A stretch of DNA of 61,406 bases from Methylobacter sp. (GTDB lineage: Bacteria > Pseudomonadota > Gammaproteobacteria > Methylococcales > Methylomonadaceae). Made by a program: the position numbers and the translations under genes. A model generated the notes under the pieces. The model saw nothing but the letters and a program-made list of their open reading frames with translations, searched no databases and was not told the origin of the DNA. Of the stretch, positions 36,424 to 45,480 are shown in pieces (positions within the stretch are counted from its first letter, which is position 1; each line of letters begins with the position of its first letter). The DNA is taken from contig JAUXXQ010000050.1 of the NCBI GenBank assembly GCA_030684815.1, positions 1 through 61,406 of the forward strand, written 5' to 3'.

Positions 36424-38433
36424 CTATTTCTCTAACGACCCATCCTGAAAAAACGCCCGCACCTCGTCTATGTCGCGGGTGCGTTTCATTGCCGGTACGC
36501 TGTCTAAAAATATCTGCCCGTAAGCTTTTTTTAACAGGCGCGGGTCGCATACCATTAATACGCCCCGGTCAGTCACGTCGCGGATTAGGCGGCCTATGCC
36601 TTGCCTTAACGCAATCACGGCGGCGGGCAGTTGGTATTCAAAAAACGGATTCCGCCCTTGTTGTGTCATGGCCTCTAGGCGCGCTTTTAACACCGGATCG
36701 CCGGGCGAGGCGAACGGCAGTTTGTCGATAATGACGCAGGATAAGGCTTCGCCCCTGACATCGACGCCTTCCCAAAAACTCGATGTGCCCAGCAACACGG
36801 CATTACCTGCCGCTTTAAATTGCTCCAACAATAAAGCCTTGGGGCGGCTGCCTTGAATCAGCAGCGGGAAGTCGGTTTTTTTCTCCAGCAATTCGGCGGC
36901 CTGTTTCAGTGCGCGATGGCTGGTGAACAGAAAAAATGCCCGGCCTTTGCTGGCCTGCAACACCGGAATGGCGAACTCGACAATGGTTGGGATGAACTCA
37001 GGGTCATTGGGCTGCGGCAAGCCTTTCGGATGATAAAACAGCGATTGATGCGCGTAATCGAACGGGCTGCCCCAACTTTCGCTGGTGGCATTGCTGAGCC
37101 CCAGATTATTGGCGAAATGGTCGAACTTGTTGGCCACGCTCAAGGTTGCCGAGGTAAAAATCCACGCCGCCTGATGTTGCAGCATGAAAGAGCGGAATTC
37201 GGCGGCAATGTCCAGCGGCGTGCGGCTCAGGGTGAAGGTGTTTTTATAGGTTTCGTACCAGCGTATCCATTTGCCGCTGTTGTCCTCAAGAATGATTTGT
37301 AACTGCTGAAGCAGTTCGGCGGCACGTTTAAAGCAGGCATCCAGGCCTTTGGTTTTGACCGAGGCCAGTTCCAGTTGATCCGTCAGACGCTGTAACTGGT
37401 CTTTAACCGCAGTCAAATTGGCGGCAATTTTCGGGTTGTTTTCGATGTCCTTCCAGTCGCCGCGTTTCAACTCAATGCCGAATGCCAGCCGCAAATCTTT
37501 CACTTCGTGTTCCAGGTCTTCAGAGGCTGTGCGCAGCGCGGGCAGGTCGGTGGCGTCTTTGAAATATTCCATCAGCGTATCTTTTGCCAGATCGTTCAGC
37601 TGTTTGGCGCTGACGCTGATGCCTAAAAAGTTGGACGCGGTGTCGGCCAGTTGGTGCGCCTCGTCGATGATGACCACTTCGGCATTGGGCAATAATTCGC
37701 CAAAACCGCTGTCGCGTATCGACCAATCCGCGCACAGCAAATGATGGTTGACCACCAGGATTTCAGATTCCTGCGCCTTTTTCCGCGCCTTGACCAGAAA
37801 GCAGTCTGTGTAATCCGAACACTCCTGTCCAAGACAATTGTCCAGCGATGACGTCGCCTGATACCAGACCGGGTCGCTTTCGGCCACGTCGGACATTTCC
37901 GAAGTGTCGCCGGTGTGGGTGCGTTTTGACCAGGATTTAATTTTTGCCAGCGCAACGGCATCTTCCTTGCTGAAACCGAGCGTCGAAGTCAGTGCGTTTT
38001 TTAGCCGGTAAGTGCACAAATAATTGCTGCGGCCTTTTAACAGCGCCGCGATAAACGGCGTTTTCATGGCTTTGCGGATCACCGGCAAATCCTTGTTAAA
38101 CAGCTGATCCTGCAGGTTTTTAGTGCCGGTGGAGACAATGACTTTTTTGCCGGATAAAATGGCGGGCACCAAATAGGCAAAGGTTTTGCCGGTGCCGGTG
38201 CCGGCTTCGGCGATTAAATGTTGGTTGGCTTCGATAGCGTAGGCAATGGCCTCGGCCATTTCAATCTGAGCGGCGCGTGGCTGATAGCCGGGAATGACGT
38301 CTGCTAAGCCGCCGTTAATGCTGAAAAACTTTTCTAATTCGGTCAATTGGGTCCCTTGTGCTAATTTTGTTTCCACGCGGCGCGCTGATCGTTTTGGCGG
38401 CTTGCTGCGAGATATGTATAAAAATGAATGCAC
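36424..38433 (-). CDS. DinG/YoaA-family ATP-dependent DNA helicase
   Basis: The 669-residue XPD-like superfamily 2 helicase has Walker A EAGTGTGKTFAYLVP, DEAH box VIIDEAHQLAD and late motifs FWEGVDVRGEAL and ALRQGIGRLIRD. Four Cys (YLCTYR, NCLGQECSDYTDC) between motifs I and II are positioned for a 4Fe-4S cluster. Such helicases unwind R-loops or damaged DNA and act in replication-conflict repair. The length and absence of an exonuclease domain fit YoaA or a short DinG. The start is uncertain: the first 20-30 residues are unusual, and a later TTG could be used. The PemK remnant lies just downstream. Confidence 0.9.
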   Translation of the reverse strand: MHSFLYISRSKPPKRSARRVETKLAQGTQLTELEKFFSINGGLADVIPGYQPRAAQIEMAEAIAYAIEANQHLIAEAGTGTGKTFAYLVPAILSGKKVIVSTGTKNLQDQLFNKDLPVIRKAMKTPFIAALLKGRSNYLCTYRLKNALTSTLGFSKEDAVALAKIKSWSKRTHTGDTSEMSDVAESDPVWYQATSSLDNCLGQECSDYTDCFLVKARKKAQESEILVVNHHLLCADWSIRDSGFGELLPNAEVVIIDEAHQLADTASNFLGISVSAKQLNDLAKDTLMEYFKDATDLPALRTASEDLEHEVKDLRLAFGIELKRGDWKDIENNPKIAANLTAVKDQLQRLTDQLELASVKTKGLDACFKRAAELLQQLQIILEDNSGKWIRWYETYKNTFTLSRTPLDIAAEFRSFMLQHQAAWIFTSATLSVANKFDHFANNLGLSNATSESWGSPFDYAHQSLFYHPKGLPQPNDPEFIPTIVEFAIPVLQASKGRAFFLFTSHRALKQAAELLEKKTDFPLLIQGSRPKALLLEQFKAAGNAVLLGTSSFWEGVDVRGEALSCVIIDKLPFASPGDPVLKARLEAMTQQGRNPFFEYQLPAAVIALRQGIGRLIRDVTDRGVLMVCDPRLLKKAYGQIFLDSVPAMKRTRDIDEVRAFFQDGSLEK

Positions 38434-38520
38434 TGCGTGGAAATGAAGTCAAGCGGCAAAGATACCAGATTGGGATTTTAAATTAAAGTTTGCGCCGACT
38501 AGGCTTGGATATTTAGACTA

Positions 38521-39012
38521 TTAGGGTCGCCGTACACAACTGAAGCGCTCGCCCCAATAACGGTTTTTAAGGCTGGATACCAACACTTTGCCGGTGCGCT
38601 GGCTCGGCGCGTGGATAAAATTGTCGCCATTAATATAAATGCCGACATGAGAAAACGGCTTGCCATTAATATTAAAGAAAACCAAATCGCCGGGATTGAG
38701 TTTATGCTTGGGCACAGGCGCGAGTGATTGCGCCATGGCTTGCGTCGTGCGCGGCAGGGCAACGCCGTGGCGTTCGTAAACATGCTTAACAAAACCGCTA
38801 CAATCGAAACCTTCCTCGGGCGAACTTTTGCCGTAACGATAAGGCGCACCCTGTAGACTCAAGGCATAACCGACTACCGGCGAATGCCCCGCTACAGGTT
38901 TGGTTTCAGGCCCACTAGCACAGCCGGAAAACAAAACCATAGCGCACAGCAAAGCACCCCGGATTAAAAAATGGCGGCAGCTTGCCGTGATGGAGGTGTT
39001 TAATGAAGTCAT
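38521..39012 (-). CDS. NlpC/P60 family lipoprotein (cell-wall endopeptidase)
   Basis: The 163-residue protein has a long N-terminal signal region ending in a lipobox-like FSGC (about residue 31), predicting an outer-membrane or periplasmic lipoprotein. The NlpC/P60 domain follows: catalytic Cys in GFDCSGFVKHVY, His in FSHVGIYI and the third polar residue in IHAPS. Such enzymes cleave gamma-D-Glu to diamino-acid bonds in peptide stems. It resembles MepS/Spr-type hydrolases. It stands alone between the helicase gene and a divergent ABC transporter operon. Confidence 0.92.
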   Translation of the reverse strand: MTSLNTSITASCRHFLIRGALLCAMVLFSGCASGPETKPVAGHSPVVGYALSLQGAPYRYGKSSPEEGFDCSGFVKHVYERHGVALPRTTQAMAQSLAPVPKHKLNPGDLVFFNINGKPFSHVGIYINGDNFIHAPSQRTGKVLVSSLKNRYWGERFSCVRRP

Positions 39013-39202
39013 AACGTATCTTTAAATAAAGCAGGAGGCTTATAAGGATAGTTAAAAGCGGGGAAAGGTGAAGGGTTCAAGGCCAAAAGCCTGAGCATGG
39101 ATTCAGCCCTTTGTCCTGACTTCAAACCTTAAAACTCTCGCTCCCGGCACAGTGTGCGGATAGAATAGACCGCTTTCACTTGAGCCATGGGGAGCGCTTG
39201 TT

Positions 39203-40159
39203 ATGAAATTCAATGCCTTTTTTATCAGTCTTTGCCTGCTTGCATCGGGTCATAGTGCTGCCGCAGAAAAAACCATTATCCACATTGGCGTCCAGGCTTC
39301 CGGCACGGTTGATTGGGAGCTGGCGGCTTTGCAGGAGAATCCCCAAGCTGATTTCAAACTGGACATACAGCACGTGGCCAATGCCGAGGCGGGCAAGATT
39401 GCCTTACAATCCGGCGCGGTCGATATGATTGTGTCGGACTGGATTTGGGTATCCAGACTGCGCGCTGCCGGTTCCGATTTTACTTTTTACCCGTATTCAA
39501 CCACGTCAGGCGCGTTGATGGTGGCAAAAGACAGTCCGATTCATAATGTAAAAGATCTCAACGGCAAGCGCTTGGGCATTGCCGGGGGCGAACTGGACAA
39601 AAACTGGCTGTTGCTGCAAGCCTTGGCCGGACAACAACAGCTGGATTTGAATGCGTCGGTGGAAAAGGTGTTTGGCGCGCCGCCGCTGATTAACGAGCAG
39701 CTTAAACAAAACCGGGTTGATGCGGCGCTTAATTACTGGCACTTTGCCGCACGGCTTGAGGCCGAAGGTTACCGCCAAATTATCGACGGCAAAGCGATTT
39801 TAAAAGGCTTAGGTATTGAAGAAACAGTGCCTAATTTGGGTTATGTGTTTAAGCAAAGCTGGGCCAATGAGCATAAACAAGCGCTCAAGGGATTTTTTAG
39901 CGCCGGCAAACAGGCTAAAAATCAGCTGTGTACAGATGATGCCGCTTGGAAAAAAATCATCCCGTTAACCAAAGTTGATGACGCCGCCACTCAAGCCAAA
40001 TTGCGTCAGCGTTATTGCGAAGGCGGCATTGAGCACTGGGGCGAGGCACAGCAGCAAGCGGCGGGGCGTATTTATATGCTGTTACGCAAACTCAGCAACA
40101 ACCAACTGACCGGACAAGCGGAAAACCTGCAATCCGGCACTTTTTGGACAGTTGAATAA
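39203..40159 (+). CDS. NitT/TauT-type ABC transporter substrate-binding protein
   Basis: The 318-residue protein has a signal peptide (MKFNAFFISLCLLASGHSAAA, cut to start at AEKTIIHIG). A type II binding fold follows: MIVSDWIWVSRLRAAGSDFTFYPYS, LNGKRLGIAGGELDKNW and APPLINEQLKQNRVDAALNYW. It is typical of the SsuA/ThiY/NitT group that binds sulfonates, pyrimidines, nitrate or similar small anions. The substrate cannot be read from sequence. It is the first of a three-gene ABC unit, but a 60-base palindrome separates it from the permease gene. Confidence 0.88.
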   Translation: MKFNAFFISLCLLASGHSAAAEKTIIHIGVQASGTVDWELAALQENPQADFKLDIQHVANAEAGKIALQSGAVDMIVSDWIWVSRLRAAGSDFTFYPYSTTSGALMVAKDSPIHNVKDLNGKRLGIAGGELDKNWLLLQALAGQQQLDLNASVEKVFGAPPLINEQLKQNRVDAALNYWHFAARLEAEGYRQIIDGKAILKGLGIEETVPNLGYVFKQSWANEHKQALKGFFSAGKQAKNQLCTDDAAWKKIIPLTKVDDAATQAKLRQRYCEGGIEHWGEAQQQAAGRIYMLLRKLSNNQLTGQAENLQSGTFWTVE

Positions 40160-40190
40160 GGTGATTTCCTGAAAATAGCATCTCAATAAT

Positions 40191-40250
40191 TGTCCACGCT
40201 TAGTACGAAAAAACACGAAAATTTCGTGGTTTTCGTGCTAAGCGTGGACA
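40191..40250. repeat. Sixty-base palindrome between binding-protein and permease genes
   Basis: The arms TGTCCACGCTTAGTACGAAA and its near reverse complement (TTTCGTGCTAAGCGTGGACA) surround a smaller ACGAAAATTTCGT core. Part of the same sequence (GTCCACGCTGATCACAAAAA, GCACGAAAATTTCATG) recurs near 51030-51063. It may reduce read-through so that the binding protein is made in excess over the permease. Confidence 0.8.
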
Positions 40251-40289
40251 ATCCGTTGTTCTATTTTTCCATTGACTGAGTAATGATAT

Positions 40290-41036
40290 TTGCTTTACCT
40301 CAATAAATACTTACCGACCCTATCCGCGCTGGCTTTTTTGGCGCTCTGGCAAGGCTTGGCGGCTTATTTAAACAGCAACACCTTGCCGATGCCGGAAGTG
40401 GTCGCCAAGGTTTTCTGGCAAGCCTGTGTTTCCGGACAATTGCCTTATCATTTGGGCGTGACTTTGCTGCGGCTGGTGGTCAGTTTTGCCATCGCCATGC
40501 TGCTCGGTTGCGCCATTGGCATCGTACTGGGGCGCAATAAAAAACTCGATGCATTTTTCGACAACTGGCTGGTGATGTTTTTAAATATCCCTGCACTGGT
40601 CACTATCATCCTGTGCTACGTTTGGTTCGGCCTGATTGAATCGGCGGCGATACTGGCAGTGGTGATCAACAAATTGCCCAATGTCATCGTCACCATCCGC
40701 GAAGGGACGCGCACATTGGATCAAGACTTGCTGGAGATGGCGCGCTGTTACCGTTTCGGCAAACGCAAAACTTTGCTGCATGTGATTTGGCCGCAACTGC
40801 ATCCGTTCGTGATGGGCGCAACCCGTTCCGGTCTGGCCTTAATTTGGAAAATCATCCTCGTGGTTGAGCTCTTGGGGCGCAGCAACGGCATGGGCTACCA
40901 GCTGCATTTGTTTTTCCAGCTGTTTGATGTCGCCAGTATTCTGGCTTACACCATCGCCTTTGTGGGCGTCATTCAACTGATCGAGCTGTTGGTGTTAAAG
41001 CCGCTGGACAAAAAAGCCTTACGGTGGCGCCGATGA
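40290..41036 (+). CDS. ABC transporter permease (NitT/TauT type)
   Basis: The 248-residue protein starts at a TTG (40290); a nearby ATG leads to a stop after seven codons. It has about six hydrophobic helices and the BPD_transp_1 domain. The coupling EAA-type loop is around EMARCYRFGKRKTLLHVIWPQLHPF. It pairs with the binding protein upstream and the ATPase downstream, whose ATG overlaps its stop. The domain pattern matches SsuC/TauC/NrtB-type permeases. The substrate is unknown. Confidence 0.9.
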   Translation: MLYLNKYLPTLSALAFLALWQGLAAYLNSNTLPMPEVVAKVFWQACVSGQLPYHLGVTLLRLVVSFAIAMLLGCAIGIVLGRNKKLDAFFDNWLVMFLNIPALVTIILCYVWFGLIESAAILAVVINKLPNVIVTIREGTRTLDQDLLEMARCYRFGKRKTLLHVIWPQLHPFVMGATRSGLALIWKIILVVELLGRSNGMGYQLHLFFQLFDVASILAYTIAFVGVIQLIELLVLKPLDKKALRWRR

Positions 41037-41761
41037 CCGACATACACATCAATATCCGCCGCAAACTCTACCCGACAGCAACAACGCCGAGCATCAGCAA
41101 TTTTAAGCTGTCGCTGCAATCCAATGAGTTCATTTGTCTGGTCGGCCCGTCCGGCTGCGGCAAAACCACGCTGCTGAATATTATTTCCGGTCTGGATGAA
41201 GATTACGACGGCGATATTTTAGTGGGCGAGCAGCATACCCATCCCAAAATCGGCTACATTTTCCAAAATCCGCGCCTGTTGCCCTGGCGCACGGTCAGGG
41301 AAAATATCGAGCTGGCGCTGGATGCGGCGGTCGATGCAGCCGTCATTGATGAATTGCTTGAGCTGATGCAATTAACCCAGGCGCAACACAGCTATCCGGA
41401 ACGATTATCCTTGGGCATGAGCCGCCGGGTCGCCATCATCCGCGCCTTTGCCATTGATCCAGAGGTCTTGCTGATGGATGAGCCGTTTGTGTCGCTGGAT
41501 GCGCCGACGGCTCGGCAAGTCAGGGAATTGTTGTTGAAATTATGGCAGCAACGCCCGCACACCGTGTTATTTGTCACCCATGACCTGCGCGAGGCCATTG
41601 CTCTGGCCGACCGGCTGATTTTTTTATCGGCCTCGCCGATGCAGGTGGTCAGCGAAATCACCGTGCCTATTGCCCGGGATCAGCGCGATAATGAGGCGGC
41701 GATTGAAGCCTTCCGGCAGCAATTGCTGCAACATCACCCCGAGATAAAACAGCTTTTGTGA
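41033..41761 (+). CDS. ABC transporter ATP-binding protein
   Basis: The ATG at 41033 overlaps the permease stop (ATGA); a GTG at 41024 is a less likely start. The 242-residue ATPase has Walker A GPSGCGKTTLLN, Q-loop GYIFQNPRLLPWRTV, Walker B VLLMDEPFVSLD and switch VTHDLREA. The signature reads RLSLGMSRRVAI instead of the common LSGGQ. Variants of this kind occur in some NitT/TauT-like ATPases. It completes the SBP-permease-ATPase unit, and no other transporter gene follows. Confidence 0.9.
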   Translation: MTDIHINIRRKLYPTATTPSISNFKLSLQSNEFICLVGPSGCGKTTLLNIISGLDEDYDGDILVGEQHTHPKIGYIFQNPRLLPWRTVRENIELALDAAVDAAVIDELLELMQLTQAQHSYPERLSLGMSRRVAIIRAFAIDPEVLLMDEPFVSLDAPTARQVRELLLKLWQQRPHTVLFVTHDLREAIALADRLIFLSASPMQVVSEITVPIARDQRDNEAAIEAFRQQLLQHHPEIKQLL

Positions 41762-41897
41762 GCCGCTTTCCGGCTCGAAAAACAGTTGCGGATTACCCTA
41801 AAATACCCGATACTTTTTGCCCGTCAAGCCCTCAAAGGCTTGTATGTTACGTATTTTTTTTCAACCACTCACCCAACGACCCCAAGGTTATAAGTTT

Positions 41898-42149
41898 ATG
41901 AAAAAAATAATTATCTTAGGGCTGGCAACGGCTGTTATTGGTTTAACTTCATTCTCTGTAGCCGCTGCTGCAAGCGATGACCAATTCCCTGCAGCCAATT
42001 TCCAGCCCAAAGTCATTTACCTAGACCAAGACGCCGTAAAGCCGTCATCCGATAAATGTAAAGGCGAAAAAATAGCTGAAAACAAAGTTGAATTCGACCC
42101 GCAATACCCAGCCGCAAATTTCCAGCCTAAAATCATTTATCCAGATTAG
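41898..42149 (+). CDS. Small secreted protein with a repeated PAANFQPK motif
   Basis: From the ATG at 41898 (upstream codons in the longer frame are non-family-like) the product is 83 residues. A clear signal peptide, MKKIIILGLATAVIGLTSFS, ends near VAAAASDD. The mature part holds two copies of the motif F/YPAANFQPK-V/I-IYxD (about residues 34-46 and 71-83), separated by a Lys-rich linker with one Cys. The family is not recognised. It is probably periplasmic or exported. A strong terminator follows. Confidence 0.7.
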   Translation: MKKIIILGLATAVIGLTSFSVAAAASDDQFPAANFQPKVIYLDQDAVKPSSDKCKGEKIAENKVEFDPQYPAANFQPKIIYPD

Positions 42150-42156
42150 CGAAAAA

Positions 42157-42177
42157 CCCCGTCTCTTTAGGGCGGGG
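42157..42177. repeat. GC-rich hairpin resembling an IS200/IS605 right end
   Basis: The arms CCCCGTCTC / GGGCGGGG have a TTTA loop, and GATGTAAGCGACTCG follows. The shape and the GATGT tail recall the right end of IS200/IS605-family elements. No transposase or TnpB reading frame is present. It may simply be a terminator-like hairpin of the gene that ends at 42149. Confidence 0.3.
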
Positions 42178-42197
42178 ATGTAAGCGACTCGCATGGT

Positions 42198-42233
42198 AAC
42201 AGGCTGAGCCCCAAAAGGGTTCAGCCTGTTTTT
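42198..42233 (+). terminator. Strong rho-independent terminator
   Basis: The stem AACAGGCTGA-CCC / GGG-TCAGCCTGTT has a CAAAA loop and is followed by TTTTTGG. It lies about 50 bp after the small secreted-protein gene and before the convergent gene ending at 42360. The inverted form has only AAC before it, so it acts best on the plus strand. Confidence 0.82.
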
Positions 42234-42359
42234 GGTTATACTCAAAACCGCTACCAGAGGACGCTGTCGGCTCTCTCCATGACGGCAACTTAAGATTTAA
42301 AAGGCTTCAAATTCACTTTCAGCGATAACCAAGCAACAAGTGCGAGGTCTTGAACGGGT

Positions 42360-42749
42360 TTACAGTTCGTCACAGAGATGGCGAGGTTTGTTATCTGGCT
42401 CGTCATCTTGGGCCGCGGTTATAACGTTGGGCAGCACGCCTTTCATGCCTTCGCCGCACTTCGCCAATTCCTGCATGGCTTTGCTATTGGACACTTCTTG
42501 GCCGAAACTGATGGCTTTTTTCATGGCTTCATCACGTTTGCCGCTGGCGCACAGTGCTTTGGTCTCGGCTTCCATTTGTCTGGCACGCTGTTCGTAGGCT
42601 TGCATTTCAGTCTGGTCGATATTCTGCATACACGCCTGCAAACCAAGTGCCTGTTGCATCATTTTCTGGATTTGATCTTGGCTCATTCCGCCACCGGCAA
42701 GTGCGGAAATAGGCAGTAATAAGATAAAAACGAGGGCTGTATTTTTCAT
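42360..42749 (-). CDS. Small secreted Cys-containing protein
   Basis: The ATG at 42749, with a good purine-rich region before it, gives 129 residues: MKNTALVFILLLPISALAGG is a signal peptide. The mature protein is helical and Gln/Glu/Met-rich (MSQDQIQKMMQQALGLQACM) and has four Cys, possibly forming disulfides in the periplasm. A longer frame to 42794 overlaps rpoS and is not preferred. It follows rpoS by 25 bp, so it may be cotranscribed with it. Family not recognised. Confidence 0.75.
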   Translation of the reverse strand: MKNTALVFILLLPISALAGGGMSQDQIQKMMQQALGLQACMQNIDQTEMQAYEQRARQMEAETKALCASGKRDEAMKKAISFGQEVSNSKAMQELAKCGEGMKGVLPNVITAAQDDEPDNKPRHLCDEL

Positions 42750-42774
42750 TGTGTCTCCTGAAAAAAGTGTGTGT

Positions 42775-43755
42775 TCAATTAAAAATAGATTCAAAAGAGT
42801 AACCGTTATCTTCCAGGATTTCTTTCATTTTCTTCAAGCCATCCATTTGTATTTGTCTAACGCGTTCTCTGGTTACGCCCAGTTCCTGGGCAACCTGTTC
42901 AAGGGTTGAGGATTCGTATCCGCAAAGCCCATAGCGGCGGCAAATGACTTCGCGCTGTTTTTCCGAAAGGTCGAATATCCATTTGGAGATGTTGTCTTTA
43001 ATGCCGTCTTCTTGTATTTTTTCAGCAGGCGACTGGCTCTCGCCATCGGAAATCGATTCAACCAGAGGTTTGTCGAAGTCCTTGCCGTAGGGGATGTCGA
43101 TAGAGGTGACCCGCTCATTGAGTTTGAGCATTTTTTCGACTTTATTGACCGGTATTTCCAGATGGCGGGCTATATCTTCAGCGTTGGGTTCGTGGTCGAG
43201 TAACTGCGCTAAATGGCGTTGCGCTTTGAGGTAGGTGTTCATTTCTTTAACAATGTGAATCGGCAGCCGGATGGTTCGGGTCTGGTTCATAATGGCGCGT
43301 TCAATCGTTTGTCTGATCCACCAGGTGGCATAAGTGGAAAACCGAAATCCGCGCTCAGGGTCGAATTTTTCAACCGCGCGAATCAGGCCTAAATTGCCCT
43401 CTTCAATTAAATCCAGCAACGGTAAGCCTCGATTCAGATAACGTCGGGAAATTTTAACAACTAAACGCAGATTGCTTTCTATCATGATTTTGCGGGCAGA
43501 TTCATCGCCTAACAAGGCTCTGGAACCGTAGAGTTTTTCTTGGTCGGCGGTCAGCAATTGCGAACGGGCGAGTTCATTTAAATAAACCCGTGTCGCATCC
43601 ATGCTCTTGTCTTGTTGCGAATCAATAGTGGCTGACTCGTCATTGTCTAATATGCCATCAATGGCCGAATTTACTGGAGGGGTATCATCAAAAGACAAAT
43701 CATCATCAAATACACAAACATCATTATCCAATAACTCAACTAATTCTGCTTTCAT
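42775..43755 (-). CDS. rpoS: RNA polymerase sigma factor RpoS
   Basis: The 326-residue sigma-70 factor has region 1.2 ([17 protein letters not shown]), region 2 ([20 protein letters not shown], then [20 protein letters not shown] for the -10 element) and region 3. It ends with the region 4 helix-turn-helix ([20 protein letters not shown]). The acidic N-terminus without region 1.1 and the context next to nlpD identify RpoS, the general stress and stationary-phase sigma factor of gammaproteobacteria. In E. coli the main rpoS promoter lies inside nlpD; here too the two genes are adjacent, 43 bp apart. Confidence 0.96.
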   Translation of the reverse strand: MKAELVELLDNDVCVFDDDLSFDDTPPVNSAIDGILDNDESATIDSQQDKSMDATRVYLNELARSQLLTADQEKLYGSRALLGDESARKIMIESNLRLVVKISRRYLNRGLPLLDLIEEGNLGLIRAVEKFDPERGFRFSTYATWWIRQTIERAIMNQTRTIRLPIHIVKEMNTYLKAQRHLAQLLDHEPNAEDIARHLEIPVNKVEKMLKLNERVTSIDIPYGKDFDKPLVESISDGESQSPAEKIQEDGIKDNISKWIFDLSEKQREVICRRYGLCGYESSTLEQVAQELGVTRERVRQIQMDGLKKMKEILEDNGYSFESIFN

Positions 43756-43798
43756 GACTAACCTCTACAAGGGGCGACCTACGTCGAATATGATTTTA

Positions 43799-44851
43799 TT
43801 ACTTGTTCGGTAAAAGGCTCAGCGGGTTTACCGGTTTTCCGTTTTTTCTTATTTCGAAATACAGTGATGCTTTTTTGTGGGCTACTTGGCCTACTTTGGC
43901 AATGATTTCGCCTTTCTTTACTGCGTGTCCTTCGGTAACTAGCAGTTCGCTATTGTTGGCATAGGCGCTTAAATACACATCGTTGTGTTTGATGATGAGC
44001 AAATTGCCGTAACCGATCAGGCTTTGTCCGCTATAAACGACTTTACCGGCCTCGGTGGCGTGTACGTCCTGGCCTATTTTTCCCGCTATATCGATGCCTT
44101 TACTATTGGCTTGGGAAAATGATTTTAAAATTCTTCCTTTTATCGGCCATTGAAAGTTTAACTTTAACATAGTTTCGTTATCAATTGAAATAATTGATTT
44201 TTTTTCTAATATTTTAGCTTGTTTTTCAGTGGTTATTTTGATTGGCGGTGCTTTATTTGACGGGCTTCCGGCGGGACTGGGCTTATTATTGAATGGAATG
44301 GCATCTTTTTTCTGTGGGCCAATTCTGGTTGTTGGTGTGTCCACGGTTTTTGGTTTTGGCGCCGTGGCCGTTTTATTTTTTGGATTGTTAGCGATGGTCA
44401 GTGGAACGGTGTTGGGCTTATCAGGGTCGGAGAGTCTTATTTTTTGCCCTACTTCTATTTTATAAGGCGGGGGGATTTGGTTCCATTGCGCTAACTGCCG
44501 GTAATCCAGGCTGAACAGACGGCCTATTGCGTATAAGGTGTCGCCTTTTTTTACCGAATGGTAGGCTGTGTTGTCTTGTTGCGCGGTTGGATAATGGGCG
44601 CTGACCTGGGGGATTTGTTGTATTGGCTGATTCGCACAGTCGCTTAATAAAGACAATAGCACTGCGGAAATAAAAATGATTCTTAAATTGGAGGCTGTTG
44701 TCTTGCCGCTTATTAGGTTCCCGTTGCCATGTATTGCGCCAAGCAGCCTGTATATCCCACCCAATCGCTGTGCCGGTGATTGGCGGCTTAGCGCGCTAAT
44801 CATGCGCTTCCAGGCATCGCGTGGAAACGGGGTCAAATTAAAGGGAGCCAT
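43799..44851 (-). CDS. nlpD: NlpD-type LysM/LytM protein (amidase activator)
   Basis: The 350-codon frame has a hydrophobic segment (RIIFISAVLLSLLSDC) that would be the signal or lipoprotein region, with an unusual Asp before the Cys. A LysM domain follows (YHSVKKGDTLYAIGRLFSLDYRQLAQWN), then a Thr/Pro/Lys-rich linker and a C-terminal LytM (M23) domain. In the LytM part the metal ligands are lost (KGIDIAG; YLSAYAN; LYFEIR), as in NlpD/EnvC proteins. These activate AmiC-type amidases rather than cutting peptidoglycan. The first ~60 codons look odd, so the true start may be downstream, at a non-ATG codon. Confidence 0.88.
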   Translation of the reverse strand: MAPFNLTPFPRDAWKRMISALSRQSPAQRLGGIYRLLGAIHGNGNLISGKTTASNLRIIFISAVLLSLLSDCANQPIQQIPQVSAHYPTAQQDNTAYHSVKKGDTLYAIGRLFSLDYRQLAQWNQIPPPYKIEVGQKIRLSDPDKPNTVPLTIANNPKNKTATAPKPKTVDTPTTRIGPQKKDAIPFNNKPSPAGSPSNKAPPIKITTEKQAKILEKKSIISIDNETMLKLNFQWPIKGRILKSFSQANSKGIDIAGKIGQDVHATEAGKVVYSGQSLIGYGNLLIIKHNDVYLSAYANNSELLVTEGHAVKKGEIIAKVGQVAHKKASLYFEIRKNGKPVNPLSLLPNK

Positions 44852-44857
44852 AGCAAA

Positions 44858-45361
44858 TTACTTGTTTAATAAAATCTTTTTGGCCAAGTTTATCTTCATT
44901 GCCAAGTAATTCGAACCGCCACGGTCTGGGTGCATTTTTTGCATCAATTGACGGTGTGCGGCAATGATTTCAGCTTCCGATGCGCCTGTTTTTAAACCGA
45001 GGACAGCATAAGCTTCTTCAGCCGACATGGTGCCTGGTCCTGGCGTAGTGCCTGTTTTGTTTTGCCGTTGCGACGAACCCTGTTTCTTGGCATTAAAATC
45101 TAGCCATAAGCGCTGCAGATAAGGCGCATAGCGTAATAATGTCGGCATTAAACGCAGCATGAATGCAACTGTCAGCCCCACTAAAGCAAAAAGCCAGTTC
45201 AAACGCCCGGTTGCAGCTAAATAAAGCAGCAGCAAGGCAGTCACGCCAAAGCCCAGCATTTTTAGGTAACGGGCCAAGACAGCGGGCGATACGGTCAAAA
45301 ATCGGCGCATTCCCCAAAACGTAATGACGATCAATAATAAAATCAGATAGATTCGGATCAA
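44858..45361 (-). CDS. Membrane-anchored J-domain protein
   Basis: A TTG at 45361, placed 7 bp after AGGAG, is the preferred start. The ATG-initiated frame to 45412 has no such site. The 167-residue product has two or three N-terminal membrane helices (IRIYLILLLIVITFWGM and following). A C-terminal J domain follows (AYAVLGLKTGASEAEIIAAH, HPDRGGSNYLAMKIN) with the HPD motif needed to stimulate DnaK ATPase. It resembles TIM14/DjlA-like membrane co-chaperones. It ends 6 bp before the start of the nlpD frame. Confidence 0.85.
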   Translation of the reverse strand: MIRIYLILLLIVITFWGMRRFLTVSPAVLARYLKMLGFGVTALLLLYLAATGRLNWLFALVGLTVAFMLRLMPTLLRYAPYLQRLWLDFNAKKQGSSQRQNKTGTTPGPGTMSAEEAYAVLGLKTGASEAEIIAAHRQLMQKMHPDRGGSNYLAMKINLAKKILLNK

Positions 45362-45480
45362 TAGGGGCTCCTGTATGTTAAGGCGGTGCTCAAGGCTGCT
45401 GCCCGCATGCACATAGTGTTCAGGGCAATAATACCTTAAAATAAGGCCTCTTATGATAACAATCTAATAGTTTGCCTGAT

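Noticed and set aside
42157-42177. Complete IS200/IS605 element
   Set aside because: Only a hairpin like a right end is present; no transposase or TnpB frame is near, so at best a remnant.
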